Source: Paenibacillus sp. PL2-23 (GTDB lineage Bacteria > Bacillota > Bacilli > Paenibacillales > Paenibacillaceae). Taken from it: 64,000 nt of DNA. Location: positions 1,159,501-1,223,500 of the forward strand of contig NZ_CP162129.1 of the NCBI RefSeq assembly GCF_040834005.1, in the 5' to 3' direction. Below are positions 8,047-15,473 of this stretch, in pieces. A program made the position numbers and the translations under genes. Position 1 is the stretch's first letter; each line of letters opens with the position of its first letter. Below the pieces are notes generated by a model. The model worked only from the letters and a program-made list of their open reading frames with translations, was not told the DNA's origin and made no database searches.

Positions 8047-8853
8047 GAACAGGATGGGCTCAGGGAGCTTCATCATCTGGAGCCGATTCTGCTCGCCGAT
8101 CGGACTCGTCCCGTGCTGCTGCAGGACTTGATCGCAATGAAGGACGTGCCGGCATGTGTACTGCTTGAGCTGCCGCAGAGGGAGATTGGCGGTCAACTGC
8201 CCCAATATGCGGAGCTGGAGGCGATGTCGGCCTATTGCCGTGAGAGGCGAATCAAGCTGCATCTCGACGGAGCGCGTTTGTTCGAGGTGCTTCCGTATTA
8301 CGGGAAGACGGCGCAAGAGGTGTGCGCATTATTTGACAGCGTATATATTTCGGTCTATAAAGGAATCGGCGGTGTAGTGGGAGCGATATTGGCGGGAAGT
8401 CGGGAGTTCGCGGATCGATCGAAGGTATGGAAGAGACGGCATGGCGGTGATTTGATCAGCCTATACCCTTACATTCTGGCGGCTGATTACTACATGGAGC
8501 AGCGTTTGTCCCGAATGGGGGAATATTACCAAGGGGCTAAGGAGCTTGCTGTATGGTACAATGGCTGCTGCTCTCTTCGGACAATCCCAACAGTGCCTGT
8601 ATCCAATATGTTCCATGTACACTGTCATCGCAGCAAGGCGCAGCTGGAGGCCGCGATTATGGAAGCGAGCCGCGAGAGTGGAGTGGGCTTTGCCTCATCA
8701 GTGCGGGAACGCGAGGGCGGTGGCTCATGCTACGAGGTGAGCATTGGCGACAGATATGCTAAGGTGCCGAAAACGGTGCTCGAGCAGGCGTTTCAGGCGC
8801 TGGACCGAGAGCTGCGGAAGTTGGATGAAGCGGGAATACGGCCGACAATCTAA
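8047..8853 (+). pseudogene. Threonine aldolase-like beta-eliminating lyase, 3' fragment
   Basis: 268 residues completing the gene interrupted at 6627. It contains the active-site segments LHLDGARLFE (PLP-binding Asp) and SVYISVYKGIGG (Schiff-base Lys), and the C-terminal small domain. An in-frame codon inside the element could start translation of this fragment, but it would lack the N-terminal 100 residues and so probably be inactive. Apart from the insertion the frame is clean, so the insertion looks recent. Confidence 0.9.
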
Positions 8854-8866
8854 TGAAATAGGTACT

Positions 8867-8899
8867 GCCCCGATGCTCCCTCAGGGATGGAATCGGGGC
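8867..8899 (+). other. Hairpin after the threonine aldolase gene
   Basis: Arms GCCCCGAT and ATCGGGGC form a stem 14 bp past the stop codon. No T-run follows, so it is at best a weak terminator. Confidence 0.4.
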
Positions 8900-9024
8900 T
8901 ATGGCAGCTAACGTGTCCACAGGCTGGCCGATCAGTCCCATCGCTTTTGCATACCATGGCATTTGCAGCAAATGATTCACCTCCACGAGCATTATATGGA
9001 GGCTTTAGTGGAGAGGGAACGGAG

Positions 9025-9285
9025 ATGGGTTGGAAGCAGCCTATGTTCACCGATCACGGGACGTACATAATCGGCTTCAGCGTATCTAAAAAGCATATGG
9101 CGATTGCTCCGGAGAAGGCGGGCATCCAGCAGTTTGCTGATCTCATCGCACAAGCTGGCTATGATCGTACAGATCAGCTGATACGTGTTCCTTGGGAACG
9201 GGAGATGGAGTATTCCTTGCTTGAGCAACTGATCACGTTCAACATGATGGACAAGGCGGATTGTTCGACTTTTTGGAGAAGTTGA
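9025..9285 (+). pseudogene. YdhG/iron-chaperone (DUF1801) family protein, lacking its N-terminal third
   Basis: From GWKQPMFTDHGTYIIGFSVSKKHMAIAPEK to DKADCSTFWR the sequence closely follows B. subtilis YdhG, a frataxin-like iron-chaperone family protein of about 123 aa. Normally about 40 residues precede WNQPMF. Here the in-frame sequence upstream (from 8887) is unrelated and has no helix of the right type. An ATG at 9025 with a GGGAACGGAG-like region could start an 87-residue form, but the missing segment makes function doubtful. Confidence 0.65.
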
Positions 9286-9357
9286 GAAATCCTCTATCGA
9301 GGCCTTTCAGAGATGAGCTTAGATGTAGGATTTATCGCCATAAATTCTGTGGAAATA

Positions 9358-9397
9358 AAGAAAGGGATTCTCCGATAGCCGGAGAATCCCTTTCTTG
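9358..9397 (-). terminator. Intrinsic terminator of glnK-amtB
   Basis: Strong stem AAGGGATTCTCCG/CGGAGAATCCCTT. Read on the minus strand it is followed by TCTTTATTT, 10 bp beyond the amtB stop. It may also work for the plus strand. Confidence 0.8.
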
Positions 9398-9407
9398 CAA
9401 GAAGGTG

Positions 9408-10721
9408 CTATTTGCTTAGCTTGATGCCTGCAAGCGGCTCGGCTTGCTTGATCGTGACGCCAGTTGTCGCTTCGAAATCGTACATCGCTTTGGCTGTCTC
9501 GGAGAAGCGGTCAAGCTCGTTGTAAGCGGGAATGCCGTGGTAGGCCATGTCGAGCCCTTCCTCCTCTTCTTCAACGGAAGCGCGAAGACCAACCGTAGCT
9601 TTGGCGATATAAGCAATGGCGATGCCTCCGGCAAAGCCCCATACGAGAATAACCAGTACGCCCAGCGATTGCGTAGCGAGCAGGCTGGCTCCGCCGCCCG
9701 AGAACAGGCCGGCCTCCCCATCGAACAAGCCAAGCGCGATCGTGCCGAATGCGCCGTTGAAGCCATGTACGGCAACAGCGCCGACGGGGTCGTCAACCTT
9801 CAGTCTGTCAATGAACAGTGTAGCCCCGATTACAATGAGACCCGCAACAGCTCCGATCAGGACGGACTGCCATTGATTGACGTAAGCGCAGCCTGCTGTA
9901 ATCGCAACAAGACCGGATAAGGCACCGTTCATAACCATGCTGGGATCCGTCTTCCCGAACTTGAACATTGTAAACAGCATGGAGGAAGCTCCGCCAGCGG
10001 CAGCTGCCAGCATCGTGTTAAGGGCGATGGCGGACAACATGGCGTCGCCTGCGTTCAATGTGCTGCCTGCATTGAAGCCGAACCAGCCGAACCAAAGCAC
10101 GAATACGCCGGCAGAAGCAAGCGGAATATTGGATGGAGCGAATACGTTGACACTGCCGTCGGTGTAGCGGCCCTTGCGGGGGCCGAGTATCCAGGCAATC
10201 GCGAGCGCAGCCGAGCCGCCAAGCAAGTGGATGACCGCGGAGCCAGCGAAATCCTTCATGCCCATCTGCGCCAGCCAGCCATCGGAGTTCCAAACCCAGT
10301 GTCCTGAAATGGGGTAAAGGATCATGGTAATAAAAGCGGCAATCAGCACATACGCTTTGAAATTCATTCGTTCCGCAACGGCGCCGGACACGATGGAAAT
10401 ACAAGCGATCGCGAAGCCGAGCTGGAATAACACATATGCGGCGGCCGGGAGGTCAATGGCGAGCTGGATTTTCTCCGGCGAGCCGAAGAGCGATGTGCCG
10501 ATGAACCCGCCCTTATCGTCTCCGAACATGAACCCGAAGCCAATCGCCCAGAAGGCGAGAGTGCCGATCGTCAGATCGACAAATATTTTCATAGTGACAT
10601 TCACCGCGTTTTTGGTGCGCACGAGTCCGGCCTCCAGCAAGCTGAAGCCGCCTTCCATGAATAGGACCATAGCCGCTGCGAGGACGACCCAAATTGTGTT
10701 TAAATGAATAGCTTCAACCAT
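9408..10721 (-). CDS. amtB: Ammonium transporter AmtB
   Basis: 437 aa with 11 membrane helices, the normal Amt length. Landmarks are FMEGGFSLLEAGLVRTKN at the start, DFAGSAVIHLLGGSAALA (His of the conduction pore), LWFGWFGFNAGS, and VAVHGFNGAFGTIALG (second pore His). It conducts ammonium/ammonia across the cell membrane. The C-terminal tail ends in MAYHGIPAYNELDRF, the region through which PII proteins usually act. It lies 6 bp after glnK, and its ribosome site AGAGAGG overlaps the glnK stop, so translation is coupled. Confidence 0.95.
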   Translation of the reverse strand: MVEAIHLNTIWVVLAAAMVLFMEGGFSLLEAGLVRTKNAVNVTMKIFVDLTIGTLAFWAIGFGFMFGDDKGGFIGTSLFGSPEKIQLAIDLPAAAYVLFQLGFAIACISIVSGAVAERMNFKAYVLIAAFITMILYPISGHWVWNSDGWLAQMGMKDFAGSAVIHLLGGSAALAIAWILGPRKGRYTDGSVNVFAPSNIPLASAGVFVLWFGWFGFNAGSTLNAGDAMLSAIALNTMLAAAAGGASSMLFTMFKFGKTDPSMVMNGALSGLVAITAGCAYVNQWQSVLIGAVAGLIVIGATLFIDRLKVDDPVGAVAVHGFNGAFGTIALGLFDGEAGLFSGGGASLLATQSLGVLVILVWGFAGGIAIAYIAKATVGLRASVEEEEEGLDMAYHGIPAYNELDRFSETAKAMYDFEATTGVTIKQAEPLAGIKLSK

Positions 10722-10727
10722 AGCGGA

Positions 10728-11093
10728 TTACCTCTCTTCCTTGATAGGGCGAAGCTCGTCGATCGTCTCGTCAACGAGGCCTGTCCGAATGTTGTATGCC
10801 TGTTCAACCGAAGTAATAAAAATTTTGCCGTCGCCAGCCTCTCCTGTCTGAGCCGCGCCTATAATGGTCTGCACAGTCCGCTCCACCATAAAGTCGGAAA
10901 TAACGATCTCCATTTTGACCTTTGGATGCAAGCTCATCGTGAAGTTGCGTCCGCGATAAATGCCGCTGCGATCCTTCTGCATCCCCCGTCCAACCACTTG
11001 ATTAACGGTAAAAGCCGTAACGCCTATCTCATGCAGCGCTTTTATCGTGTCGTGAAGCTTCTGTGGCCTTAGAATGGCTTCGATTTTCTTCAT
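10728..11093 (-). CDS. glnK: PII nitrogen regulatory protein GlnK
   Basis: 121 aa from the ATG at 11093, which sits behind GGAGGG; longer in-frame starts lack a ribosome site. It has the PII fold with the T-loop QKDRSGIYRGRNF and B-loop TGEAGDGKIF (ATP/2-oxoglutarate site). Tyr46 is present, but position 51, the uridylylation Tyr in enteric PII, is Phe. Control by UMP transfer is therefore unlikely, and effector binding probably suffices. GlnK binds AmtB and blocks it when nitrogen is plentiful; in Bacillus the homologue also binds TnrA. A GlnR/TnrA-type box lies upstream. Confidence 0.93.
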   Translation of the reverse strand: MKKIEAILRPQKLHDTIKALHEIGVTAFTVNQVVGRGMQKDRSGIYRGRNFTMSLHPKVKMEIVISDFMVERTVQTIIGAAQTGEAGDGKIFITSVEQAYNIRTGLVDETIDELRPIKEER

Positions 11094-11168
11094 ACGCATA
11101 CCCTCCATGTCATCTATCATGCAATGAAAAGCTTGATTTCGTTGTGCAACACACACAATTGGTTGTAC

Positions 11169-11202
11169 ATTATATACAAAATACATGTAATAATATCTCA
11201 CA
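11169..11202 (-). promoter_or_regulatory. GlnR/TnrA box and -10 element upstream of glnK-amtB
   Basis: TGTAATAATATCTCACA (11186-11202) fits the Bacillus nitrogen-regulator consensus TGTNA-N7-TNACA exactly. On the minus strand a TATAAT lies at 11174-11169, with no good -35, as expected of a regulated promoter. Expression under nitrogen limitation is therefore likely. Confidence 0.7.
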
Positions 11203-11798
11203 TCATTAACTATTCGTCAATATATTCGCTAAAAATCTATCTTCAAACGTCTATTTGATTGAAAGGGTTGAATTAGCGTTAGATTACATGTCATGTGAGA
11301 TTAAGAGGCGACATAGGAAGGGGTTAACTTGCTGGTGAATTGGAAAGTTGTAGAATTAACACCAATACCTTCGACATTTCCCGGGGAATGAACGATGTAA
11401 AATTTTTAGGGAATGTCGATTTTACCCCTTTAATAATCGTCGAATGATAGCGGGGCTTAGAAGTGATGCTTGCGGCGGATGGTCATCCTTGCTGCGATTG
11501 AACGGGCTAGAGTGTTAGATGGAGCACCGATTGGGTGTGCATGCACAATATAGGAGGGGTGTCGCTTTTTAGACCGGCGCCCGTTGTCGAACGAAATCAA
11601 GCGGCCGGCTGTCGCGAAGGTGATTGCGGTGATTGATTGGAGCTTGGCAATACATGATGCTCTTGGCTGTAACTGTTGGAGGAGCTGAAGATTTAGAGAT
11701 TCTGAGGGGACTATCCTTGTCTGCCTATTGCTATATAAGAGACCTCGGCATTTGGTGAATGATAAATATGATGCGGTCATCTCGTCGCCGAAGCTTGC
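11203..11798. other. Non-coding stretch between the glnK promoter and repeat array 1
   Basis: About 600 bp without a supportable gene. The first half is AT-rich. The 11460-11780 part can be read as a 107-residue minus-strand frame, but it lacks a ribosome site and has no recognisable motif; a plus-strand fragment AIERARVLDGAPIG near 11500 hints at a decayed gene. I assign nothing. Confidence 0.4.
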
Positions 11799-12002
11799 AG
11801 CAAATAGAAGTGCCAGGAACGTCTAAATGAGCTGGGACTGGGCTTGGGGAGTAAATAGAAGTGCCAGAAACGTCTAAATGAGCGGGGACCGGGGTTTGGG
11901 AGCAAATAGACGTGCCAGAAACGTCTAAATGAGCTGTGACGGAGGTTTGGGAGCAAATAGACGTGCCAGAAACGTCTAAAAGAGCTGGGACGGAGGTTTG
12001 GG
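11799..12002. repeat. Tandem repeat array 1, left part: four 51-bp units
   Basis: Units start at 11799, 11850, 11901 and 11952. Each begins AGCAAATAGACGTGCCAGAA and differs from the others at a few positions. Each carries an inverted repeat AGACGT-N7-ACGTCT (intact or with one change, AGAAGT). The array resumes at 13430 beyond the IS256-family insertion. Confidence 0.95.
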
Positions 12003-12072
12003 GGTAACGTCAAGAATATTGTGTAGTAGGTTTTTCCATCGGGACGATGGATATGTTTTTGTTTTAATGGGT

Positions 12073-12111
12073 GGTGGTTTGCTGGGGGGCTCCGCCCCCC
12101 AGCAAACCACC
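12073..12111. other. Perfect 18-bp hairpin at the 3' side of the transposase gene
   Basis: Arms GGTGGTTTGCTGGGGGGC and GCCCCCCAGCAAACCACC are separated by three bases. It lies 10 bp past the transposase stop, within the IS. It lacks a T-run and could serve as a transcription block protecting the IS from read-through. Confidence 0.75.
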
Positions 12112-12121
12112 GGTCAGCGTC

Positions 12122-13315
12122 TTACATTTCTTCCTTCGTTCGCAACGAGCCGTACCGTGACATAAACATTTCTTCAAAGACAGCCTTGGTTTCCGGATCT
12201 GCAAATCCACGGATGGCTCTGCCGAACCACTTCTCGTTATAGCCTGTCGCTTGCAGGTAAATGATCTTCTCGGCGGATTCAATGTTTGTCAGGCTATTCA
12301 TAGGCTTTAGCCTTTTGCGTAGCTCCTTGTTCATGCGCTCAATTGCATTCGTAGTATAGACCGCATACTGCACCATCGGTGGATACTTGTAGAAGGTGAG
12401 CAGCGTGGAGAGCTGTTCTTCCCAGGAAGCTACTTCCCGGGGATAGCGCTTGCCCCACGTTGCTTTAAAACCGTCAAATACGGCTTTTGCGACATCTCCA
12501 TCAACTGCGGTATACACCTGCTTTAAATCATCTAGAAATTCAGTTTTGTCGGAAACACGGATCTTGGGAAACGTCGCACGAACCTTATGCACGACACAAT
12601 GCTGCACATCGGCTTTGGGGTAGATCTTGCGAAACGCTTCTTCAAGCCCTGGCAGTCCGTCAAACACGCCTAGCAACACGTCAGTAGCGCCACGGTTTTT
12701 GAGATCTTTAAGTACCTCCATCCAGCCGTTAGAGCTCTCATGGCCGCCAACGTCGAAGCCTAGGATCTGCCGGTAACCTTTTTCGTCAATGCCCATAATT
12801 AAATACACGACCTCACTGCTTACCGTGTTGCGTTTCAATTTGACGTACAGACCATCGAGATAAATGACAGAGTAACGCTGTTCGAGTTGGCGTGTCCTCC
12901 ATTCATGAATGTCCTCCATGACGGTTTTGGTGATGTTGCTGATGGTCGCTGGTGAGTACTGGCTGCCAAACATGCTTTCAATGAAATTAGCCACCTCACG
13001 CGTGCTCATACCGCCTTTGTACATGTGTATGATTGCTTCTTCCAACCAACCTTCTCGGCGTTGGTACGGTTTAAACAAACTTGTTTGGAACTTGCCCTTA
13101 CGATCGCGTGGTACTTGAAGATCGTGGATCGTCCCGTAGCGAGTTTGAAAAGCGCGCGTATAGTGGCCGTTACGGCTGTTGCGCTCATGAGGCTGTTCAA
13201 CCGTCAAGTAATTTTTAAGTTCTTCACGGAGCAGTAATTCCAGCTTCTCCTTCAACAGCTTCGTAACAGTATTTTCAAGTAGCTCATTAAACAGATTTTC
13301 GGGTATAGTAGTCAT
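12122..13315 (-). CDS. IS256-family transposase (Mutator-like DDE)
   Basis: 397 aa from the ATG at 13315, nine bases after GAGGAGGA; a longer frame to 13402 has no ribosome site. The DDE residues are present: Asp in VIYLDGLYVKL, Asp in LLGVFDGLPGL, Glu in TTNAIERMNKELRKR. The Mutator signature region with CxxH (VQHCVVHKVR) is also present. Full length and uninterrupted, so probably active. It transposes the surrounding IS by cut-and-paste or copy-out. Confidence 0.93.
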   Translation of the reverse strand: MTTIPENLFNELLENTVTKLLKEKLELLLREELKNYLTVEQPHERNSRNGHYTRAFQTRYGTIHDLQVPRDRKGKFQTSLFKPYQRREGWLEEAIIHMYKGGMSTREVANFIESMFGSQYSPATISNITKTVMEDIHEWRTRQLEQRYSVIYLDGLYVKLKRNTVSSEVVYLIMGIDEKGYRQILGFDVGGHESSNGWMEVLKDLKNRGATDVLLGVFDGLPGLEEAFRKIYPKADVQHCVVHKVRATFPKIRVSDKTEFLDDLKQVYTAVDGDVAKAVFDGFKATWGKRYPREVASWEEQLSTLLTFYKYPPMVQYAVYTTNAIERMNKELRKRLKPMNSLTNIESAEKIIYLQATGYNEKWFGRAIRGFADPETKAVFEEMFMSRYGSLRTKEEM

Positions 13316-13429
13316 CGAGTAGGGTCCTCCTCTTGGTGATCTCAGCAATCCCGAGGATACCCTACTTTTTTTCGTTTTGGAAAGGACCAAAACTTGGTAC
13401 ACAACTTATTGTACGTCATCGTGTTTTGG

Positions 13430-13706
13430 AGCAAATAGACGTGCCAGAAACGTCTAAATGAGCTGGGACGGAGGTTTGGGAGTATATAGAAGTGCCAGGA
13501 ACGTCTAAATGAGCGGGGACCGGGGTTTGGGAGCAAATAGAAGTGCCAGAAACGTCTAAATGAGCTGGGACGGGGGTATTGGAGCAAATAGACGTGCCAG
13601 AAACGTCTAAGTGAGCGGGGACCGGGGTTTGGGAGCAAATAGAAGTACCAGAAACGTCTAAATGTACTTGGACGGGGGTTTTGGAGCTCCACAGGAACGT
13701 CTAATG
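13430..13706. repeat. Tandem repeat array 1, right part: five 51-bp units plus a partial
   Basis: Units start at 13430, 13481, 13532, 13583 and 13634, with a degenerate sixth from 13685. They have the same consensus as 11799-12002. Substitutions are scattered between units, so the array is not newly amplified. The rest up to 13852 holds no gene that I can support. Confidence 0.95.
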
Positions 13707-13852
13707 TCGGCGATCGATATTACAGCTCCATCTCATATGTGCCATCTTGCAACGTCCGTCACGTAAGTTAACGATAGAAATTATTTATGCAGGAAATTGT
13801 TCAATTGTGGTAAGTTTGTTATATCAATAACGAAAATTAGGAGAGATCTGGA

Positions 13853-15280
13853 ATGAGAAAATGGCTGACCGTCGAAAACAGCTTCGTGGCGGCGGGGCTT
13901 GTCATCGTTGCTGCGCTGCTGCTGACAGAGACGTTTGTCGGCGTGGCGGACAATGGTGACTTCCTTCGCATAATGGGGTCGATCGGCCTTAATTATTATA
14001 TGGAGGAGCCCTTCGAGGATCGGTTTTTCAACTATGCGCATTCGCTGTTTGCCTACGACACCTTCTTCAGGGGCTTTTATCCCTCAACTCAGCTGCTGCT
14101 GGTGTTCGCGGCCAGATGCATCGGTTATGTGCTGAACAGCGAGGCGTTTGATATAAGAGTGCTCGGTGCGATTTACGCCGCGTTGCTTCTTACAGCGGGT
14201 TTTGTGCTGGTGCGGCTCGTGCGGAGGAGGTCGGCCGCGGCAGGCGTTGTTCTGGCATTGCTGCTCCTGTTCGTGTTTTTCGACATTGGGTATTTGGCGT
14301 ATTTCAACTCCCTGTTTGGTGAGCCGACGGCGATGGTGTCTCTGCTGCTGACCATGGCGCTAGGGTTGTATGTTACGGCGCAGGAGCGTCCTTCGCGTAT
14401 GGCTCTCCTCTTGTTTTTCGCAGCGGTGTTGTTCCTGATTGGCTCCAAAACGCAAAATGCCCCGGTCGGCGTCGGCTTCGCGTTGCTGTTCCTTAGCTAT
14501 GCGCGTCTCCGGGAGGATAAGCCCTGGCGCAGGCTGGCCTTGGTCTTGTCCGCATTCACCCTTGTCGTTTCCGTGGGGGTGTATGTGTTCGCTCCCAAGG
14601 ATTTCAAGGACATTAACACCTACCAGACGGTGTTTTTTGGCATATTGAAGGACTCGCCGGATGTTGAAGGCGACTTGAAGGAGCTTGGCTTGCCTCAGCG
14701 GCTGTCGGTGCTGGCGGATACGAATTATTTCCAGGCGGGTACGGCAATCAAGCAGGATGATCCCTCGCTCAAGGCGGATTTCTATGACCGGATCTCGCAT
14801 GGTGACGTGCTGCTGTTCTATGCGAAGCATCCCGGCCGGCTGCTGGCTAAGCTGGAGTATGCTGCAGAGCATGGCATGATGATTCGTCCCTATTATCTGG
14901 GCAACTATGAGAAGGCGGCAGGCAAGCCGCCGGGAGCCATGTCGTTTGCGTTCAGCGGCTGGAGTGAATTCAAGAAGCGCAGCCTGCCGAATGAGCTCTG
15001 GTTGATTGCCTTGTTTTTTGGACTGTATGGGGCGGCTGCGGTCTGGGAATGGACGCGGCGTAAGGACCGCAGGTCGCGTACGGCGATTGAGCTGTTCGTG
15101 CTGCTGGGGCTGACAGGGATGTTCAGCTTCGTCATTCCGATATTGGGAGACGGGGTGGCGGATCTCGCTAAGCATTTGTTCCTGTTCAATGCCGTGTTCG
15201 ACATGATGGCGGTGTCGGCGGTTGTGTGGGTGGTGTATCGAGGCTCGCGGTTCATAGGTGGGAAGAGAGGCAGTCAGTAA
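13853..15280 (+). CDS. Multi-pass membrane protein, WsfD-like glycosyltransferase candidate
   Basis: 475 aa with about ten membrane helices. After the first helix come VADNGDFLRIM and later YLAYFNSLFGEPTAMV, a combination I associate with WsfD-type glycan-biosynthesis hexose transferases of Paenibacillaceae (GT-C-like architecture, with acidic residues in the first outer loop). A soluble loop of about 100 residues (ILKDSPDVEGDL...) lies between helices 7 and 8. A role in cell-surface glycan assembly is inference. RBS AGGAGAG is 7 bases upstream. The gene stands alone and is followed by a terminator. Confidence 0.6.
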   Translation: MRKWLTVENSFVAAGLVIVAALLLTETFVGVADNGDFLRIMGSIGLNYYMEEPFEDRFFNYAHSLFAYDTFFRGFYPSTQLLLVFAARCIGYVLNSEAFDIRVLGAIYAALLLTAGFVLVRLVRRRSAAAGVVLALLLLFVFFDIGYLAYFNSLFGEPTAMVSLLLTMALGLYVTAQERPSRMALLLFFAAVLFLIGSKTQNAPVGVGFALLFLSYARLREDKPWRRLALVLSAFTLVVSVGVYVFAPKDFKDINTYQTVFFGILKDSPDVEGDLKELGLPQRLSVLADTNYFQAGTAIKQDDPSLKADFYDRISHGDVLLFYAKHPGRLLAKLEYAAEHGMMIRPYYLGNYEKAAGKPPGAMSFAFSGWSEFKKRSLPNELWLIALFFGLYGAAAVWEWTRRKDRRSRTAIELFVLLGLTGMFSFVIPILGDGVADLAKHLFLFNAVFDMMAVSAVVWVVYRGSRFIGGKRGSQ

Positions 15281-15314
15281 GGTCGGTTCGCCGGCCGAAT
15301 GGCTGTCTTTTTTT
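15271..15314 (+). terminator. Intrinsic terminator after the WsfD-like gene
   Basis: Outer stem CAGTCA/TGGCTG, inner stem GGTCGG-TTCG-CCGGCC, then TCTTTTTTTC. The stop codon lies within the 5' arm. Confidence 0.65.
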
Positions 15315-15473
15315 CTATCCTAATGCAAATGTATGCCGTCTCGCCAAGAGACTATGTAGCCCCGTAAACGTTGGGTCTATTGTCGGATCATGTCGGCGTT
15401 TATCGCTATCTGACGATGGTCATAATGGGGAGAAGAGCGATTTGCCCACCTATAGAAGAAAGTAGCGGAAATT

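Larger units (their letters stand above)
12013..13412 (-). mobile_element. IS256-family insertion sequence inside repeat array 1
   Basis: About 1.4 kb with one transposase gene. Related terminal sequences occur at both sides (ATTGTGTAGTAGGTTTTT at the left; reversed right end GTTGTGTACCAAGTTTTG). ACGTCA occurs at both junctions (12007-12012 and 13413-13418), probably part of the target duplication. Exact ends are uncertain by a few bases. 51-bp repeat units flank it on both sides. Confidence 0.85.

Noticed and set aside
11457..11780. 107-residue minus-strand frame before array 1
   Set aside because: No ribosome site, no motif and odd composition; left as non-coding.
11777..12013. Minus-strand frame with repeated SFRRFWHVYLL units (also 13342-13692)
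   Set aside because: The same artefact of the 51-bp period in array 1; no ribosome site and no conserved non-repeat part.
13007..13418. Exact 8-bp target duplication for the IS256-type element
   Set aside because: Only ACGTCA is shared at the two junctions; flanking bases differ, so the duplication is reported as partial.
15281..15473. Sigma-G promoter of germination operon 1
   Set aside because: TGTATG and CTATGTA in this stretch only loosely fit, and the spacing is short; I could not support a forespore promoter by eye.
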